DNA of 61,625 bases from Apilactobacillus nanyangensis (lineage in GTDB: Bacteria > Bacillota > Bacilli > Lactobacillales > Lactobacillaceae). Location of the stretch: positions 1 through 61,625 of the forward strand of contig NZ_BOLX01000012.1 of the NCBI RefSeq assembly GCF_016861915.1, in the 5' to 3' direction. The notes under the pieces were generated by a model. That model saw only the letters and a list, made by a program, of their open reading frames with translations, did not search any database and was not told the DNA's origin. Positions 14,064-23,660 of this stretch are shown one piece after another. The position numbers were made by a program, and so were the translations under genes. Numbering within the stretch: the stretch's first letter is position 1; every line of letters begins with the position of its first letter.

Positions 14064-14921
14064 TTACTTGTGACGAGGGTATTGGTGTTCAATTTCGTAA
14101 ACAACTTCTGGATCGTCACCAGTACGGAAGTCTTGATTTAAGTCGTCAATTAGCTTCATTTCGTGGTCTGATAATTCAAAATCATACAAATCAGCATTTT
14201 CAGCAACTCTTTGTGGAGTGCTGGACTTAGGAATGATTGTGACACCGTTTTGTAAGTGCCATCTTAAAATGATTTGAGCACTGGACTTACCATGAGCCTT
14301 AGCAATTTCTTGGATGGTGTCATCGTTTAGAGTAGCACCACGACCCATTGGACTCCATGCTTGAGTTACGATTCCTTCGTCTTCATTGGCCTTTAGCATT
14401 GATTTTTGACTTAGGTAAGGGTGCACTTCGATTTGGTTTACGACTGGCATTTCGTTAGCCTTAGTCTTTAGTAAATCCAAATGAGTTTGGTGGTAGTTAC
14501 TTACCCCAATTGACTTTACCTTCCCGGCTTTCTTTGCGTCTTCAAAAGCTCGCCAAGTTTCAAAGAAGTGTGAACGAACTGGCCAGTGAACTAGTAATAA
14601 GTCGATGTAGTCAGTTTGTAGTTTGGCAAGTGATTCATCAATCGCGTCTAAAGTGGGTTGGTAACCTTGCTTTGGTTCTGGAATTTTAGTGGTGATAAAT
14701 ATTTCATTTCTGTTAATTTGTAGCTTTTTAATTGAATTACCTAGTAGTTCTTCATTATTATAGAATTGTGCAGTATCGAATAATCGATATCCAGCTTCAT
14801 ATGCGGACTTAATTGCTGCATCCATGCTATCTTGATCAGCTAATTTGTAGGTTCCGAAACCTTCTACAGGCATTTGGTTTCCATCTCTTAGCTTGACGGT
14901 ATCTTTAATTGAGTTAGGCAT
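14064..14921 (-). CDS. Aldo/keto reductase (second copy)
   Basis: 285 residues. AKR landmarks are DTAQFYNNEELLG (catalytic Asp/Tyr), TTKIPEP (Lys), LLLVHWP (His), GVSNYHQTHL, NQIEVHPYLSQ and the C-terminal IIPKSSTPQRVAEN cofactor motif. It shares the AKR5 fold with the protein at 102-965 but is clearly a separate paralogue. Substrate not resolvable. SD GGAGG precedes the ATG. It is monocistronic and divergent from the P-type ATPase gene, sharing a roughly 95-base promoter region. Confidence 0.9.
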   Translation of the reverse strand: MPNSIKDTVKLRDGNQMPVEGFGTYKLADQDSMDAAIKSAYEAGYRLFDTAQFYNNEELLGNSIKKLQINRNEIFITTKIPEPKQGYQPTLDAIDESLAKLQTDYIDLLLVHWPVRSHFFETWRAFEDAKKAGKVKSIGVSNYHQTHLDLLKTKANEMPVVNQIEVHPYLSQKSMLKANEDEGIVTQAWSPMGRGATLNDDTIQEIAKAHGKSSAQIILRWHLQNGVTIIPKSSTPQRVAENADLYDFELSDHEMKLIDDLNQDFRTGDDPEVVYEIEHQYPRHK

Positions 14922-15015
14922 AATAACGGCCTCCTTTGATTATTTAAGTATCACGATTAATGATAGTCCATAAAAACCAGATAAATCAAATTTTTTTCAT
15001 GTTAGGGGTGTCTTT

Positions 15016-17367
15016 TTGCAATCACGAATTGACAGTCAAAAGGGACTGACTACCAAACAAGCCAAACGTCTATATGATCAAGGCTTGCATAACACCAAAA
15101 GGAAGGGTTTTACAAAGACCATTCCACAAATTTTACAGGGAAATGCATTCACATTATTTAACTTTATCAATATCGTTTTGGCAGCAATGGTTTTTTACAC
15201 TGGCGACTACAAAAACCTATTGTTCTTAGTGATTGCGGTTTCTAACACCATTATCGGAAGCATCCAAGAAATCAGATCCAAACGCCAATTAGATAAGATG
15301 GCCATCTTGTCTCAAGGTTTGATTAGAGTCGTGCGCGACGGCCAAATCAAAGAAGTCGAAGATGACCACATCGTCTTAGGGGACGTCTTGTTAATCGGAC
15401 ATGGGGACCAAATTCCAATCGATGGAAAGGTCTTAACCTCAGACTCCCTTCAAGTTGACGAATCACAAATCACCGGTGAAACCAATTCGATTGAAAAGAA
15501 TCATGGTGACGCCGTTACTTCTGGTAGTGTCGTTTTAAGCGGGAGTGCCAGAATTGTGGCGACCGAAGTCGGTGAGGATACATTCGTTAATAGAATGGAA
15601 TTCGAAGTTAGTCGTACCAAGAAGGATTCCGACAGCAAGATGTTAAAGACCATCAACAAAATCATTAAGTGGTTAACCTTTGTGATTGTGCCATTAGGTG
15701 CATTACTGTTGTACACCAAGATTATGCGCGGGGATGACATCGACCAAGCGATGTTGGGAACTGTTGCTGCAATGATTGGAATGATTCCGGAAGGGCTTGT
15801 TCTATTGTCATCAGTTACCCTGGCGGTTTCAGCTGCTAAGTTGGCGCGCCACAAGGTCTTAGTGCGTGAACTACCAGCGATTGAAACGTTGGCGCGTGTT
15901 GATACCATCTGTTTGGATAAGACCGGGACGATTACATCTGGCAAACTCAAGTTTGAAGACGTACTACCTTTTAACAATCATTCCAAGGATGAATTAAAAC
16001 ACGTCTTAGGTAGTTTGGTATATGCGTTTGAAGACGATAACGAAACATCTTCAGCTATCAAGCAAGCAATCGAAAATCCTAACGTGCATGTCGTAAAGAG
16101 TTTTCCATTTTCTTCCGACAAGAAGTGGAGTGGGGTCGACACCGATGAAGGTAACTTCATCATGGGTGCACCTCAGTTTATTATCGAAAACATGGATAAA
16201 GAAGTTTCAGATACCATTAGCGACTATGCTAACCAAGGATACCGTGTCTTGGCATTGCTACAAAGTCACAAGGAATTAACTGAAGACCTAGACGATGCGG
16301 AACTACTAGGTTTAATTTTAATCAGTGATGAAATCAGACCGGATGCTAAGAGTACCCTTCAATACTTTGTTGAACAGGGAGTTAGTTTGAAGGTGATTTC
16401 AGGTGATGATCCAAAGACTGTTAGTGCAATCGCCAAACGTGTCGGGCTAAAGGATAGTGACAAGATTGTCGATATGACTGAAGTTCCTTTTGATGCCGAT
16501 TACCAAGAATTGGTAAAGGACAATGCGGTCTTTGGTCGTGTGACCCCACAACAAAAGAAACACCTAATCCGTTCATATCAATTAAACGGCAATACCGTTG
16601 CGATGACCGGTGACGGGGTTAACGATATGTTGGCGATGAAACAAGCTAACTGTGGAATTGCGATGGCTTCCGGTAGTGAAAGCACCAAGGGAATTGCCGA
16701 CTTCGTTTTGATTAACTCAAACTTCTCAGCAATGATCGATGTCCTAGCCGAAGGACGCCGTGTTATCAATAACATCGGAAGTGTGGCTTCGCTTTACTTG
16801 ATTAAAACGATGTTCTCATTGTCATTAACCATCTTGTTTATGTTTAGCATTCATAGCTATCCATTCCAACCAATCCAATTGACACCAATCAACACCTTTA
16901 TGGTTGGACTACCATCATTCCTATTGGCATTGGCACCTAACTATCAAAGGGTTACCAACCAGTTTAGTACCAAAATATACAACATTTCGTTGCCCGCAGC
17001 GATGACGATTGTGGGTTACGTCGTGTTAATTATTTACATTGGAAAAGCATTCCACTTTGGTTTCGTTCAAAGAGCGACAATCAGTGTCTTGGTTACCGGA
17101 TTCATCTACTGGATTGCCTTGTTTAAGGCATCACGTCCACTCAACAAGGTGAAGTTATCCATCATTGTGCCATCAATCGTAATATTTGCGGCCATCTTCT
17201 TATTCTTCCCATCGGTATTCTCACTGGTGGATGTATTTGCGATGCCAATCTTCATTCCAGCAGCTCTAGTCGTTGTGACTGCTGTCCCGGTATTTATCGT
17301 GATGTCATCAGTTGTTCGTCGCATCTTGATTAAGATTAATCCAGAAAAATTTGACGACTCCATTTAA
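15016..17367 (+). CDS. P-type cation-transporting ATPase (CtpE-like, probably Ca2+)
   Basis: 783 residues, starting at TTG 15016, 6 bases after SD AGGGGTG. Core motifs are the actuator ITGETNS, MIPEGLVLL in transmembrane helix 4, phosphorylation site CLDKTGTITSG, the nucleotide-domain KWSG region, and hinge MTGDGVNDMLAMKQANCG. Eight to ten membrane helices. The PEGL motif and the absence of N-terminal metal-binding domains place it with P2-type pumps; the run MIPEGLVLLSSVTLAVSA most resembles the mycobacterial CtpE Ca2+ ATPase group. The ion is inferred from that resemblance only. Followed by a DUF1836 gene with its own promoter. Confidence 0.88.
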   Translation: MQSRIDSQKGLTTKQAKRLYDQGLHNTKRKGFTKTIPQILQGNAFTLFNFINIVLAAMVFYTGDYKNLLFLVIAVSNTIIGSIQEIRSKRQLDKMAILSQGLIRVVRDGQIKEVEDDHIVLGDVLLIGHGDQIPIDGKVLTSDSLQVDESQITGETNSIEKNHGDAVTSGSVVLSGSARIVATEVGEDTFVNRMEFEVSRTKKDSDSKMLKTINKIIKWLTFVIVPLGALLLYTKIMRGDDIDQAMLGTVAAMIGMIPEGLVLLSSVTLAVSAAKLARHKVLVRELPAIETLARVDTICLDKTGTITSGKLKFEDVLPFNNHSKDELKHVLGSLVYAFEDDNETSSAIKQAIENPNVHVVKSFPFSSDKKWSGVDTDEGNFIMGAPQFIIENMDKEVSDTISDYANQGYRVLALLQSHKELTEDLDDAELLGLILISDEIRPDAKSTLQYFVEQGVSLKVISGDDPKTVSAIAKRVGLKDSDKIVDMTEVPFDADYQELVKDNAVFGRVTPQQKKHLIRSYQLNGNTVAMTGDGVNDMLAMKQANCGIAMASGSESTKGIADFVLINSNFSAMIDVLAEGRRVINNIGSVASLYLIKTMFSLSLTILFMFSIHSYPFQPIQLTPINTFMVGLPSFLLALAPNYQRVTNQFSTKIYNISLPAAMTIVGYVVLIIYIGKAFHFGFVQRATISVLVTGFIYWIALFKASRPLNKVKLSIIVPSIVIFAAIFLFFPSVFSLVDVFAMPIFIPAALVVVTAVPVFIVMSSVVRRILIKINPEKFDDSI

Positions 17368-17420
17368 GCTAGTATATAAAACTACTTAATGTGGTATAAT
17401 AATGACATTGAGGTGATCTA

Positions 17421-17918
17421 ATGAACAGCAAATATACCAAGTGGCAGGACCAAATGAAAGAAGTTACTTTGCCAAAATGGGAAGAACTTCCCAAGTTTGA
17501 TTTATACATGGATCAGCTGGTGGCCGTTGTCAACGAGGCGATTGGACCACTAGGGATGGATACTGTAACTAAGTCCATGGTTAATAATTACGTAAAAAAC
17601 AAGGCGACATTTGCGCCGGTTAAAAAGAAATATCAAACTGTCCACGTGGCAGACATTATAATTATCAGTTTATTGAAACCAGTCTTTTCAATTAAGGACA
17701 TCAGACGTGGAATTGACGAAATTACTAAACAACAATTTCCTAAACAAGCCTATGATGAATTCATTGAAATGTTGGTTCAAAAGTTACACCATATCGCAGA
17801 CGGCAAGTCAGTTGCTAACAATGATTCAGAAATTGAACAACTATTAAGTTCAATTGCGGATACAATTGTTAACCGTTTGATTGCCAACGAAATCTTTGAA
17901 GATATGATTTATGAATAA
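17421..17918 (+). CDS. DUF1836 domain protein
   Basis: 165 residues. The central region MVNNYVKNKATFAPVKKKYQ (about 53-72), then HVADIIIISLLKPVFSIKDIRR, matches the DUF1836 pattern, a Firmicutes family with a MerR/HTH-like N-terminal fold and no established role. There is no signal or membrane segment. SD GAGGTG precedes the ATG. It may be a DNA-binding regulator, but targets are unknown. Confidence 0.82.
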   Translation: MNSKYTKWQDQMKEVTLPKWEELPKFDLYMDQLVAVVNEAIGPLGMDTVTKSMVNNYVKNKATFAPVKKKYQTVHVADIIIISLLKPVFSIKDIRRGIDEITKQQFPKQAYDEFIEMLVQKLHHIADGKSVANNDSEIEQLLSSIADTIVNRLIANEIFEDMIYE

Positions 17919-17920
17919 TA

Positions 17921-17952
17921 AAAAGCATCCTACGTTTGTAGGATGTTTTTTG
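17921..17952 (+). terminator. Rho-independent terminator
   Basis: AAAAGCATCCTAC-GTTT-GTAGGATGTTTTTT after the DUF1836 gene. Confidence 0.9.
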
Positions 17953-17990
17953 TTTAGATTATAATAATAAGAAAAATGGGGGGAATTGGC

Positions 17991-18632
17991 ATGGAAACTA
18001 TCGATAAGTTAAAACAATACGTCGAACAACAATTGGGTGATGACACTACCGGACACGACTATACCCACATTCAACGAGTGGTTGCATTGGCCAAGACAAT
18101 TTGTGAAAAAACAGAAAACGCTGATTTATTAATTGTCTTAACTGCAGCATACTTACACGACGTGATTGACGACAAGTTAGTCGACGATACATATGACAAA
18201 CAAAAAGAGGTGCGATCCAAGTTAGTACAACTGGATTACACCTCAGCACAAATTGATGAAGTGATGGATATTATCACGCACATGTCTTACAGTGCGAATC
18301 TAAAACATCACTACGAATTATCGATTAATGGGCAAATCGTCCAAGACGCTGATCGACTAGATGCGATTGGCGCAATTGGCGTTGCCAGAGCTATGTACTT
18401 CGGAGGTCATTTTGGCGATACCATCTATGACCCCGAACAAATGCCTCGCAATGATATGGACAAAAGTCAATATCGTGAGCATACAACGGTCATTAATCAT
18501 TTTTATGAAAAGTTATTCAAATTACCTGATTTAATGAATACGCCGGCTGCCAAAGAAATGGCGGACAGACGTAATCAATATATGCACGATTTTGTGAGGG
18601 AATTTAAGAATGAATGGCAAGGCATTCACTAA
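17991..18632 (+). CDS. HD-domain phosphohydrolase (YpgQ/YedJ family)
   Basis: 213 residues from ATG 17991, preceded by a GGGGGG SD. An in-frame ATG at 17976 has the SD inside its own coding region, so I reject it. HD metal ligands are visible: GHDYTHIQRV (first His/Asp), YLHDVIDD (HD pair, about residue 55), ITHMSYS, and QDADRLDAIGAIGVARAM (Asp ligand). Members hydrolyse nucleotides with Mn2+; the cellular substrate is uncertain. Confidence 0.9.
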   Translation: METIDKLKQYVEQQLGDDTTGHDYTHIQRVVALAKTICEKTENADLLIVLTAAYLHDVIDDKLVDDTYDKQKEVRSKLVQLDYTSAQIDEVMDIITHMSYSANLKHHYELSINGQIVQDADRLDAIGAIGVARAMYFGGHFGDTIYDPEQMPRNDMDKSQYREHTTVINHFYEKLFKLPDLMNTPAAKEMADRRNQYMHDFVREFKNEWQGIH

Positions 18633-18644
18633 TTAGATACGTAA

Positions 18645-19142
18645 TTACTTTACGATATCAACGAAGTGACCGTGAACTAAGTTAACTAAATCAGTTGCGT
18701 CTAGTTCAACGGAGCGACCAACTTGTCCGGATGATACCAGAATTTGGCCTTGGCGCTTAGCTTCGTTATCAATGTAGATAGGGTAGTGGAACTTTTCATA
18801 GATTCCAACGGGTGTGTTTGCACCATGGACATACCCAGTGGTCTTCAATAGGTCCTTTAGTGGAACCATGTTGACCTTCTTATTGCCAGATTCTTTGGCA
18901 AGTCTCTTTTCGTCTAAATGTTGATCCAAGGGCACCACGCCAACAACTGGACCAGTTTCCTTACCTTCAAGCACTAATGTCTTGTAGATACGATGTTGAT
19001 CCATGTCTTCTTCGACTTCTAGTTGAGCGACGTTATTTTCGTCGTGTGTTGCGAATTGGTGTTGGATATAAGAAATGTTATTTTTATCAAGAATTTGTTC
19101 GACTAATGTCTTATGAACTTTATTTTTCTTCTTTTTTCCCAT
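18645..19142 (-). CDS. ybaK: YbaK/EbsC family Cys-tRNA(Pro) deacylase
   Basis: 165 residues. YbaK/ProX-type editing domain: RIYKTLVLEGK (catalytic-site Lys), VVGVVPLDQHLDEKRLAK, TGYVHGANTPVG, and GQILVSSGQVGRSVELD near the end. Free-standing trans-editing enzyme that hydrolyses mischarged Cys-tRNA(Pro). It is convergent with the HD gene and divergent from the cadmium-type transporter. The basic N-terminus GKKKKNK is common in lactobacilli. Confidence 0.92.
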   Translation of the reverse strand: MGKKKKNKVHKTLVEQILDKNNISYIQHQFATHDENNVAQLEVEEDMDQHRIYKTLVLEGKETGPVVGVVPLDQHLDEKRLAKESGNKKVNMVPLKDLLKTTGYVHGANTPVGIYEKFHYPIYIDNEAKRQGQILVSSGQVGRSVELDATDLVNLVHGHFVDIVK

Positions 19143-19177
19143 TTCAAAATCACCTCGGTAATCATTTTAGCATAGAA

Positions 19178-19235
19178 TTGACAACCGATTAACGTTAATG
19201 TATTATATACCGAAAATGATATATATCTAAAAAGG
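19178..19235 (+). promoter_or_regulatory. Promoter and candidate ArsR operator of the CadD-like operon
   Basis: -35 TTGACA (19178-19183), 17-base spacer and -10 TATTAT (19201-19206). The spacer contains the perfect 12-bp palindrome ATTAACGTTAAT (19188-19199). A second inverted repeat, ATATACC...GGTATAT, spans roughly 19205-19240. Either could be the site for the ArsR-type repressor encoded second in the operon. Confidence 0.7.
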
Positions 19236-19260
19236 TATATTATGAAATGGGGAATATGAT

Positions 19261-19824
19261 ATGAATTGGTTATTAATTTTAATTACGTTTTTAGGGGTGA
19301 ATCTAGACTTCTTTTTCATCCTCCTTCTATTGTTGAAAAAGCATAAACTAGGTTCAGTTATGATGGGGTATTTAATTGGACTATGGGTACTACTAATCCT
19401 AAGTTTCAGTGTTGGTCAAATCCTAGACCGTTTTCTACCAGAATGGGTATTAGGTTTGCTAGGAATTCTCCCTATCTACATGGCATTGAAAGATGAAGAC
19501 GAAGATGCCAAAGAGGTGAACCACAAGTCATCGGTTGTGATTACACTTATTACTTACCTATCAGTATGTGCTGGATGCAACCTGGCATTATTCTTACCAG
19601 TATTATCCACTATTAGTGCGATTCAAATTATGGAAGTGATTGCAGTCCTAACTGTTTTATCAATTCTAGTGATTTTGATTATCAAGTGGATTGGCAATAT
19701 TAAACCAATCAATGATTTGATGGAAAAATACGGCGAGATTTTGACAAAGGTTGTCTACATCGGTGTCGGAATCTATGTATTGTTTGATAGTGGTTTAATC
19801 GCCCACGTAATTTCTTGGTTCTAG
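19261..19824 (+). CDS. CadD-family cadmium/metal resistance membrane protein
   Basis: 187 residues with five to six transmembrane helices and the CadD start GVNLDFFFILLLLL. A CxGC-like motif, VCAGCNLALFLPVLS (about 107-121), lies in a membrane segment and offers thiol ligands. It pairs with an ArsR-type regulator 11 bases downstream, as in the staphylococcal cadD-cadX unit. Cadmium export is the family role; the true substrate here is inferred. Confidence 0.85.
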   Translation: MNWLLILITFLGVNLDFFFILLLLLKKHKLGSVMMGYLIGLWVLLILSFSVGQILDRFLPEWVLGLLGILPIYMALKDEDEDAKEVNHKSSVVITLITYLSVCAGCNLALFLPVLSTISAIQIMEVIAVLTVLSILVILIIKWIGNIKPINDLMEKYGEILTKVVYIGVGIYVLFDSGLIAHVISWF

Positions 19825-19835
19825 GGGATGTTTAA

Positions 19836-20165
19836 ATGCAGGATAAAATGAAAATCATTGAGGAAGTCGCAGCTATCTACAAGGTATTGAGTAATGAGCG
19901 CAGAATTTTAATCATTACTTCCTTGATGGATGCGGACAAATCATTAAGTGTTAATCAGATTTGCGAAGAGACTAAGCTCGATCAACCCGTGGTTTCAAAA
20001 CAACTAGGTATCCTATATAAGTATCAAATTGTTTGTAAGGAAAAAGTCGGTACCAGCGTGTTATACGGTGTCGACGATCCGCACGTCGTAGAGATGATTT
20101 CAGACATGATTCAACACGTTAAACATGAGATGGTGGGAAAACCCCATCCAAAGAATTTATTTTAA
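19836..20165 (+). CDS. ArsR-family metal-responsive repressor (CadX/CadC-like)
   Basis: 109 residues. Winged helix: AAIYKVLSNERRILIITSLM, SVNQICEETKLDQPVVSKQL (recognition helix), then the wing. The C-terminal helix has HVVEMISDMIQHVKHEM with several His residues. The single Cys residues at about 49 and 70 could complete a metal site. Second gene of the CadD operon, so likely its metal-relieved repressor. Confidence 0.88.
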   Translation: MQDKMKIIEEVAAIYKVLSNERRILIITSLMDADKSLSVNQICEETKLDQPVVSKQLGILYKYQIVCKEKVGTSVLYGVDDPHVVEMISDMIQHVKHEMVGKPHPKNLF

Positions 20166-20232
20166 TTTTGCAAAGTTAATGTGATAAATCTGTTATACTG
20201 ATTTTTAGAAAATTAATCGCAAGGAGTAGAAA

Positions 20233-20952
20233 ATGGCTGATTTAGTTTACAGGAGAGTGTCATCCGACTTAAAGCAAAAGATAGTCGATAACCAATTTTC
20301 TAACAAGCGCTTGCCCGACGAGCGAACATTAAGTGAGACATACCACGTAAGCCGCAGTTCAGTGAAACGGGCGTTGAAAGTGTTAGCTGATGACGGCATT
20401 ATTTTCAAAAAACGTGGTTCAGGAACTTTTATTAATCCACTATTTATGAAGAATAAGACAATTTTTCATTACGAAGGTTCTAACCTGGGGATTACTGACA
20501 GTATGAAGAGTCAGGGGAAAGTTCCAAAGATTAAGCTATTGAGTTTCAAGGTTGTACCTGCCAGCAAGGAAATTCAACAAGACTTATTCTTAGCCGACGG
20601 AGATTTCGTGTACGAAATTCAACGACTTCGTTTGTTTGATGACAAACCGTTCATGATAGAAACAGGATACATTCCAATTAAGATTGCTCCTGAACTAACA
20701 CAAGAGATTGTTGAAAAGTCGATCTTTAATTATGTTGAAGACGCAATCAACAAGAGTGTCACACGTTCATTCCTATCTATATTGGCGAGTCCATCGAATG
20801 AACAAGATCAAGAACTACTTAATCTAAAACCAACCGAACCAGTTGGTGTCATGGAAGGGATTTTCTTTCTAGATGACGGGACTCCATTTGAGGTCTCAAA
20901 CATGCGTCTGCACTATCAATATTTGCGCTACAATACTTTCGTTATGGTGTAG
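20233..20952 (+). CDS. GntR-family regulator with UTRA domain
   Basis: 239 residues. The N-terminal GntR winged helix is LPDERTLSETYHVSRSSVKR. The UTRA effector domain from about residue 80 includes FVYEIQRLRLFDDKPFMIETGYIP. UTRA proteins bind sugar phosphates or amino sugars. It lies just upstream of phosphoketolase in the same direction, separated by about 240 bases with a separate promoter, so local control of xfp is plausible but unproven. SD AAGGAG. Confidence 0.88.
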   Translation: MADLVYRRVSSDLKQKIVDNQFSNKRLPDERTLSETYHVSRSSVKRALKVLADDGIIFKKRGSGTFINPLFMKNKTIFHYEGSNLGITDSMKSQGKVPKIKLLSFKVVPASKEIQQDLFLADGDFVYEIQRLRLFDDKPFMIETGYIPIKIAPELTQEIVEKSIFNYVEDAINKSVTRSFLSILASPSNEQDQELLNLKPTEPVGVMEGIFFLDDGTPFEVSNMRLHYQYLRYNTFVMV

Positions 20953-21047
20953 AAATTTAATACAAAAAAGTTATGAAAATCATTGGACTATTATCCCAAA
21001 ATCGTTCATAATAATGACGATGTAATAATGGTTTAATTGCAATGAAG

Positions 21048-21104
21048 AAATTGGACCGTATCAATTTGCAAAAAGGTTGACTTTTTTTGAAAAGTCTTTA
21101 TTAT
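21048..21104 (+). promoter_or_regulatory. Phosphoketolase promoter with candidate operators
   Basis: -35 TTGACT (21077-21082), 16-base spacer and -10 TATTAT (21099-21104). The perfect inverted repeat GACTTTT-TTTG-AAAAGTC (21079-21096) spans the -35 and spacer. A second one, AAATTG-N8-CAATTT, lies at 21048-21067. The 85-base leader contains the stem ATCGGAC-GTA-GTCTGAT. The dyads are candidate sites for the adjacent GntR protein. Confidence 0.6.
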
Positions 21105-21193
21105 ATTCATTGTAATTAAAATTATCGGACGTAGTCTGATGATTTTTCCATTATTAATTTCAATAGTTTTTATTTTAAAAGGAGTGTTAATTA

Positions 21194-23584
21194 ATGGCTC
21201 AAGATTTCGATTCCAAGCAATACTTGGAAGAATTAGATAAATACTGGCGTACTGCTAACTACTTATCAGTAGGTCAACTATATCTAAAAGATAACCCATT
21301 ATTAAAGAGAGAATTAACATCAAGTGATGTTAAAGTTAAGCCTATCGGTCACTGGGGTACTATCGTATCTCAAAACTTTATTTACGCACATTTAAACCGT
21401 GTTATTAATAAGTATGACCTAAACATGTTCTACATTGAAGGTTCAGGTCACGGTGGCCAAGTTATGGTATCTAACTCATACATTGATGGTAGTTACTCAG
21501 ACATTTACCCAAACATCTCACAAGATGAAAAGGGTATGGCTAAATTATTCAAACAATTCTCATTCCCTGGTGGAGTTGCATCACATGCTGCCCCTGAAAC
21601 TCCAGGTTCAATTCATGAAGGTGGAGAATTAGGTTACTCACTAGCCCACGGTGTTGGTGCTATCTTTGATAACCCTGATGTAATTGCCGCTGTTGAAATT
21701 GGTGATGGTGAATTAGAAACTGGTCCTCTAGCTGCAAGTTGGTTCTCAGACAAGTTTATCAACCCAGTTAAAGATGGTGCCGTTCTACCAATCATTAACT
21801 TAAACGGTTTCAAGATTTCTAACCCAACTATCATGTCACGTATGTCAGACCAAGAAATTACTGACTACTTCAAGGGTATGGGCTGGAAAGCTTACTTCGT
21901 TGAAAACGAACAAGACTTCGATGATCACATGGCTTACCACGAAAAGATGGCTAAGGTTATGGACGAAGCTGTTCAAGAAATTAAAGACGTACAAAAGAAT
22001 GCACGTGAAAACCAAACTGCTGACACTGCTACTGAACCAGTATGGCCAGTAATCGTTGTTAGAACTCCAAAGGGTTGGACTGGTCCTAAGTTTGACTTAG
22101 ACGGTAACCCAATTGAAAACTCATTCCGTGCTCACCAAATCCCAGTTGATGTTTCATCAGACAAGATGGAACACGCTGACTTAATCGTTAACTGGTTGAA
22201 GTCATACAAACCAGAAGAACTATTTAACGATGACGGTACTATCAAGGATGACATTAAGGCTCTAGCACCTAAGGGTGACAGAAGAATGTCAGTTAACCCT
22301 ATTACTAACGGTGGTATCGATCCTAAGCCACTTATCTTACCAGACGTTAAAGAATTTGCTGTTGACGTTAAGACTCCAGGTGAAACTGTAGCCCAAGATA
22401 TGGCTGTATGGAGTAACTGGTTAGGTGCCGTTATGAAGGCTAACCCAGATAACTTCCGTGCATTTGGTCCTGATGAATCAATGTCAAACCGTCTATTCGG
22501 TGTGTTTGCTGAAACTAACCGTCAATGGATGGAAGAAGTTATGGAACCAAATGACCAATACGTAGCACCAGAAGGTCGTTTAATCGATTCACAACTTTCA
22601 GAACACCAAGCTGAAGGTTGGTTAGAAGGTTACGTATTAACTGGTCGTCATGGTTTCTTCGCAACTTACGAATCATTTGGTCGTGTTGTTGACTCAATGT
22701 TAACTCAACACTTCAAGTGGTTACGTAAAGCTGCTGACCAACCATGGAGAAAGAAGTACCCATCATTGAACTTTGTTGATACTTCAACTGTATTCCAACA
22801 AGATCACAATGGTTACACTCACCAAGATCCAGGTATGTTAACTCACTTAGCTGAAAAGAAACCAGAATTCATTCGTGAATACTTACCAGCTGATGCTAAC
22901 ACATTATTAGCTGTTGGTAACGTTGCTTTCGCCAGCCAAGAAAAGATTAACTTAATCATTACTTCAAAACACCCACGTCCACAATGGTTCTCAATTGAAG
23001 AAGCTACTAACCTTGTAAACAATGGTTTAGGTTACATCGACTGGGCTTCAACTGACCAAGGTCAAGAACCTGACGTAGTTATTGCTGCTGCTGGTACTGA
23101 ACCAACTTGGGAATCACTAGCTGCTATCTCATTACTACACGACGAATTCCCAGAAATGAAGATCAGATTCATCAACGTTGTTGACTTCTTGAAACTACGT
23201 TCACCTAAGGTTGACCCTCGTGGTTTAACTGATGAAGAATTTGACCGTCTATTCACTACTGACAAGCCAGTTGTATTCGCATTCCACGGATTCGAAGGTC
23301 TTGTTAAGGATGTATTCTTCGATCGTCACAACCACAACGTTCACGTTCACGGTTACCGTGAAAACGGTGATATCACTACACCATTCGACATGCGTGTATT
23401 GAACCAACTAGATCGTTACGACCTAGCTAAGGAAGTTGTAAACGACATTCCAGAATACTCTGTTAAGGGTGCATCATTCGTACAACGTATGAACGACATG
23501 GTTGACAAGCACAACGCTTACATCCGTGAAGTTGGTACTGACTTACCAGAAGTTAACGAATGGCAATGGAAACCATTAAAGTAA
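21194..23584 (+). CDS. xfp: Xylulose-5-phosphate/fructose-6-phosphate phosphoketolase
   Basis: 796 residues, full length. ThDP enzyme that splits xylulose 5-phosphate with phosphate into acetyl phosphate plus glyceraldehyde 3-phosphate, the defining step of heterolactic fermentation. Landmarks are [58 protein letters not shown], the ThDP motif [14 protein letters not shown], then [10 protein letters not shown], and [13 protein letters not shown] later. The codon choice (heavy use of TTA, ATC, AAC, GGT) marks very high expression. No other pathway genes adjoin it. Confidence 0.97.
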   Translation: MAQDFDSKQYLEELDKYWRTANYLSVGQLYLKDNPLLKRELTSSDVKVKPIGHWGTIVSQNFIYAHLNRVINKYDLNMFYIEGSGHGGQVMVSNSYIDGSYSDIYPNISQDEKGMAKLFKQFSFPGGVASHAAPETPGSIHEGGELGYSLAHGVGAIFDNPDVIAAVEIGDGELETGPLAASWFSDKFINPVKDGAVLPIINLNGFKISNPTIMSRMSDQEITDYFKGMGWKAYFVENEQDFDDHMAYHEKMAKVMDEAVQEIKDVQKNARENQTADTATEPVWPVIVVRTPKGWTGPKFDLDGNPIENSFRAHQIPVDVSSDKMEHADLIVNWLKSYKPEELFNDDGTIKDDIKALAPKGDRRMSVNPITNGGIDPKPLILPDVKEFAVDVKTPGETVAQDMAVWSNWLGAVMKANPDNFRAFGPDESMSNRLFGVFAETNRQWMEEVMEPNDQYVAPEGRLIDSQLSEHQAEGWLEGYVLTGRHGFFATYESFGRVVDSMLTQHFKWLRKAADQPWRKKYPSLNFVDTSTVFQQDHNGYTHQDPGMLTHLAEKKPEFIREYLPADANTLLAVGNVAFASQEKINLIITSKHPRPQWFSIEEATNLVNNGLGYIDWASTDQGQEPDVVIAAAGTEPTWESLAAISLLHDEFPEMKIRFINVVDFLKLRSPKVDPRGLTDEEFDRLFTTDKPVVFAFHGFEGLVKDVFFDRHNHNVHVHGYRENGDITTPFDMRVLNQLDRYDLAKEVVNDIPEYSVKGASFVQRMNDMVDKHNAYIREVGTDLPEVNEWQWKPLK

Positions 23585-23624
23585 TTAGATAATTTATCTG
23601 ATTTACTTATGGTCAAACCATAAA

Positions 23625-23658
23625 GAAAAGAACCGTATCTTTCGATACGGTTCTTTTT
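23625..23658. terminator. Bidirectional rho-independent terminator
   Basis: AAGAACCGTATC-TTTC-GATACGGTTCTT with A and T flanks, between convergent xfp and the pseudouridine synthase gene. Confidence 0.93.
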
Positions 23659-23660
23659 GT

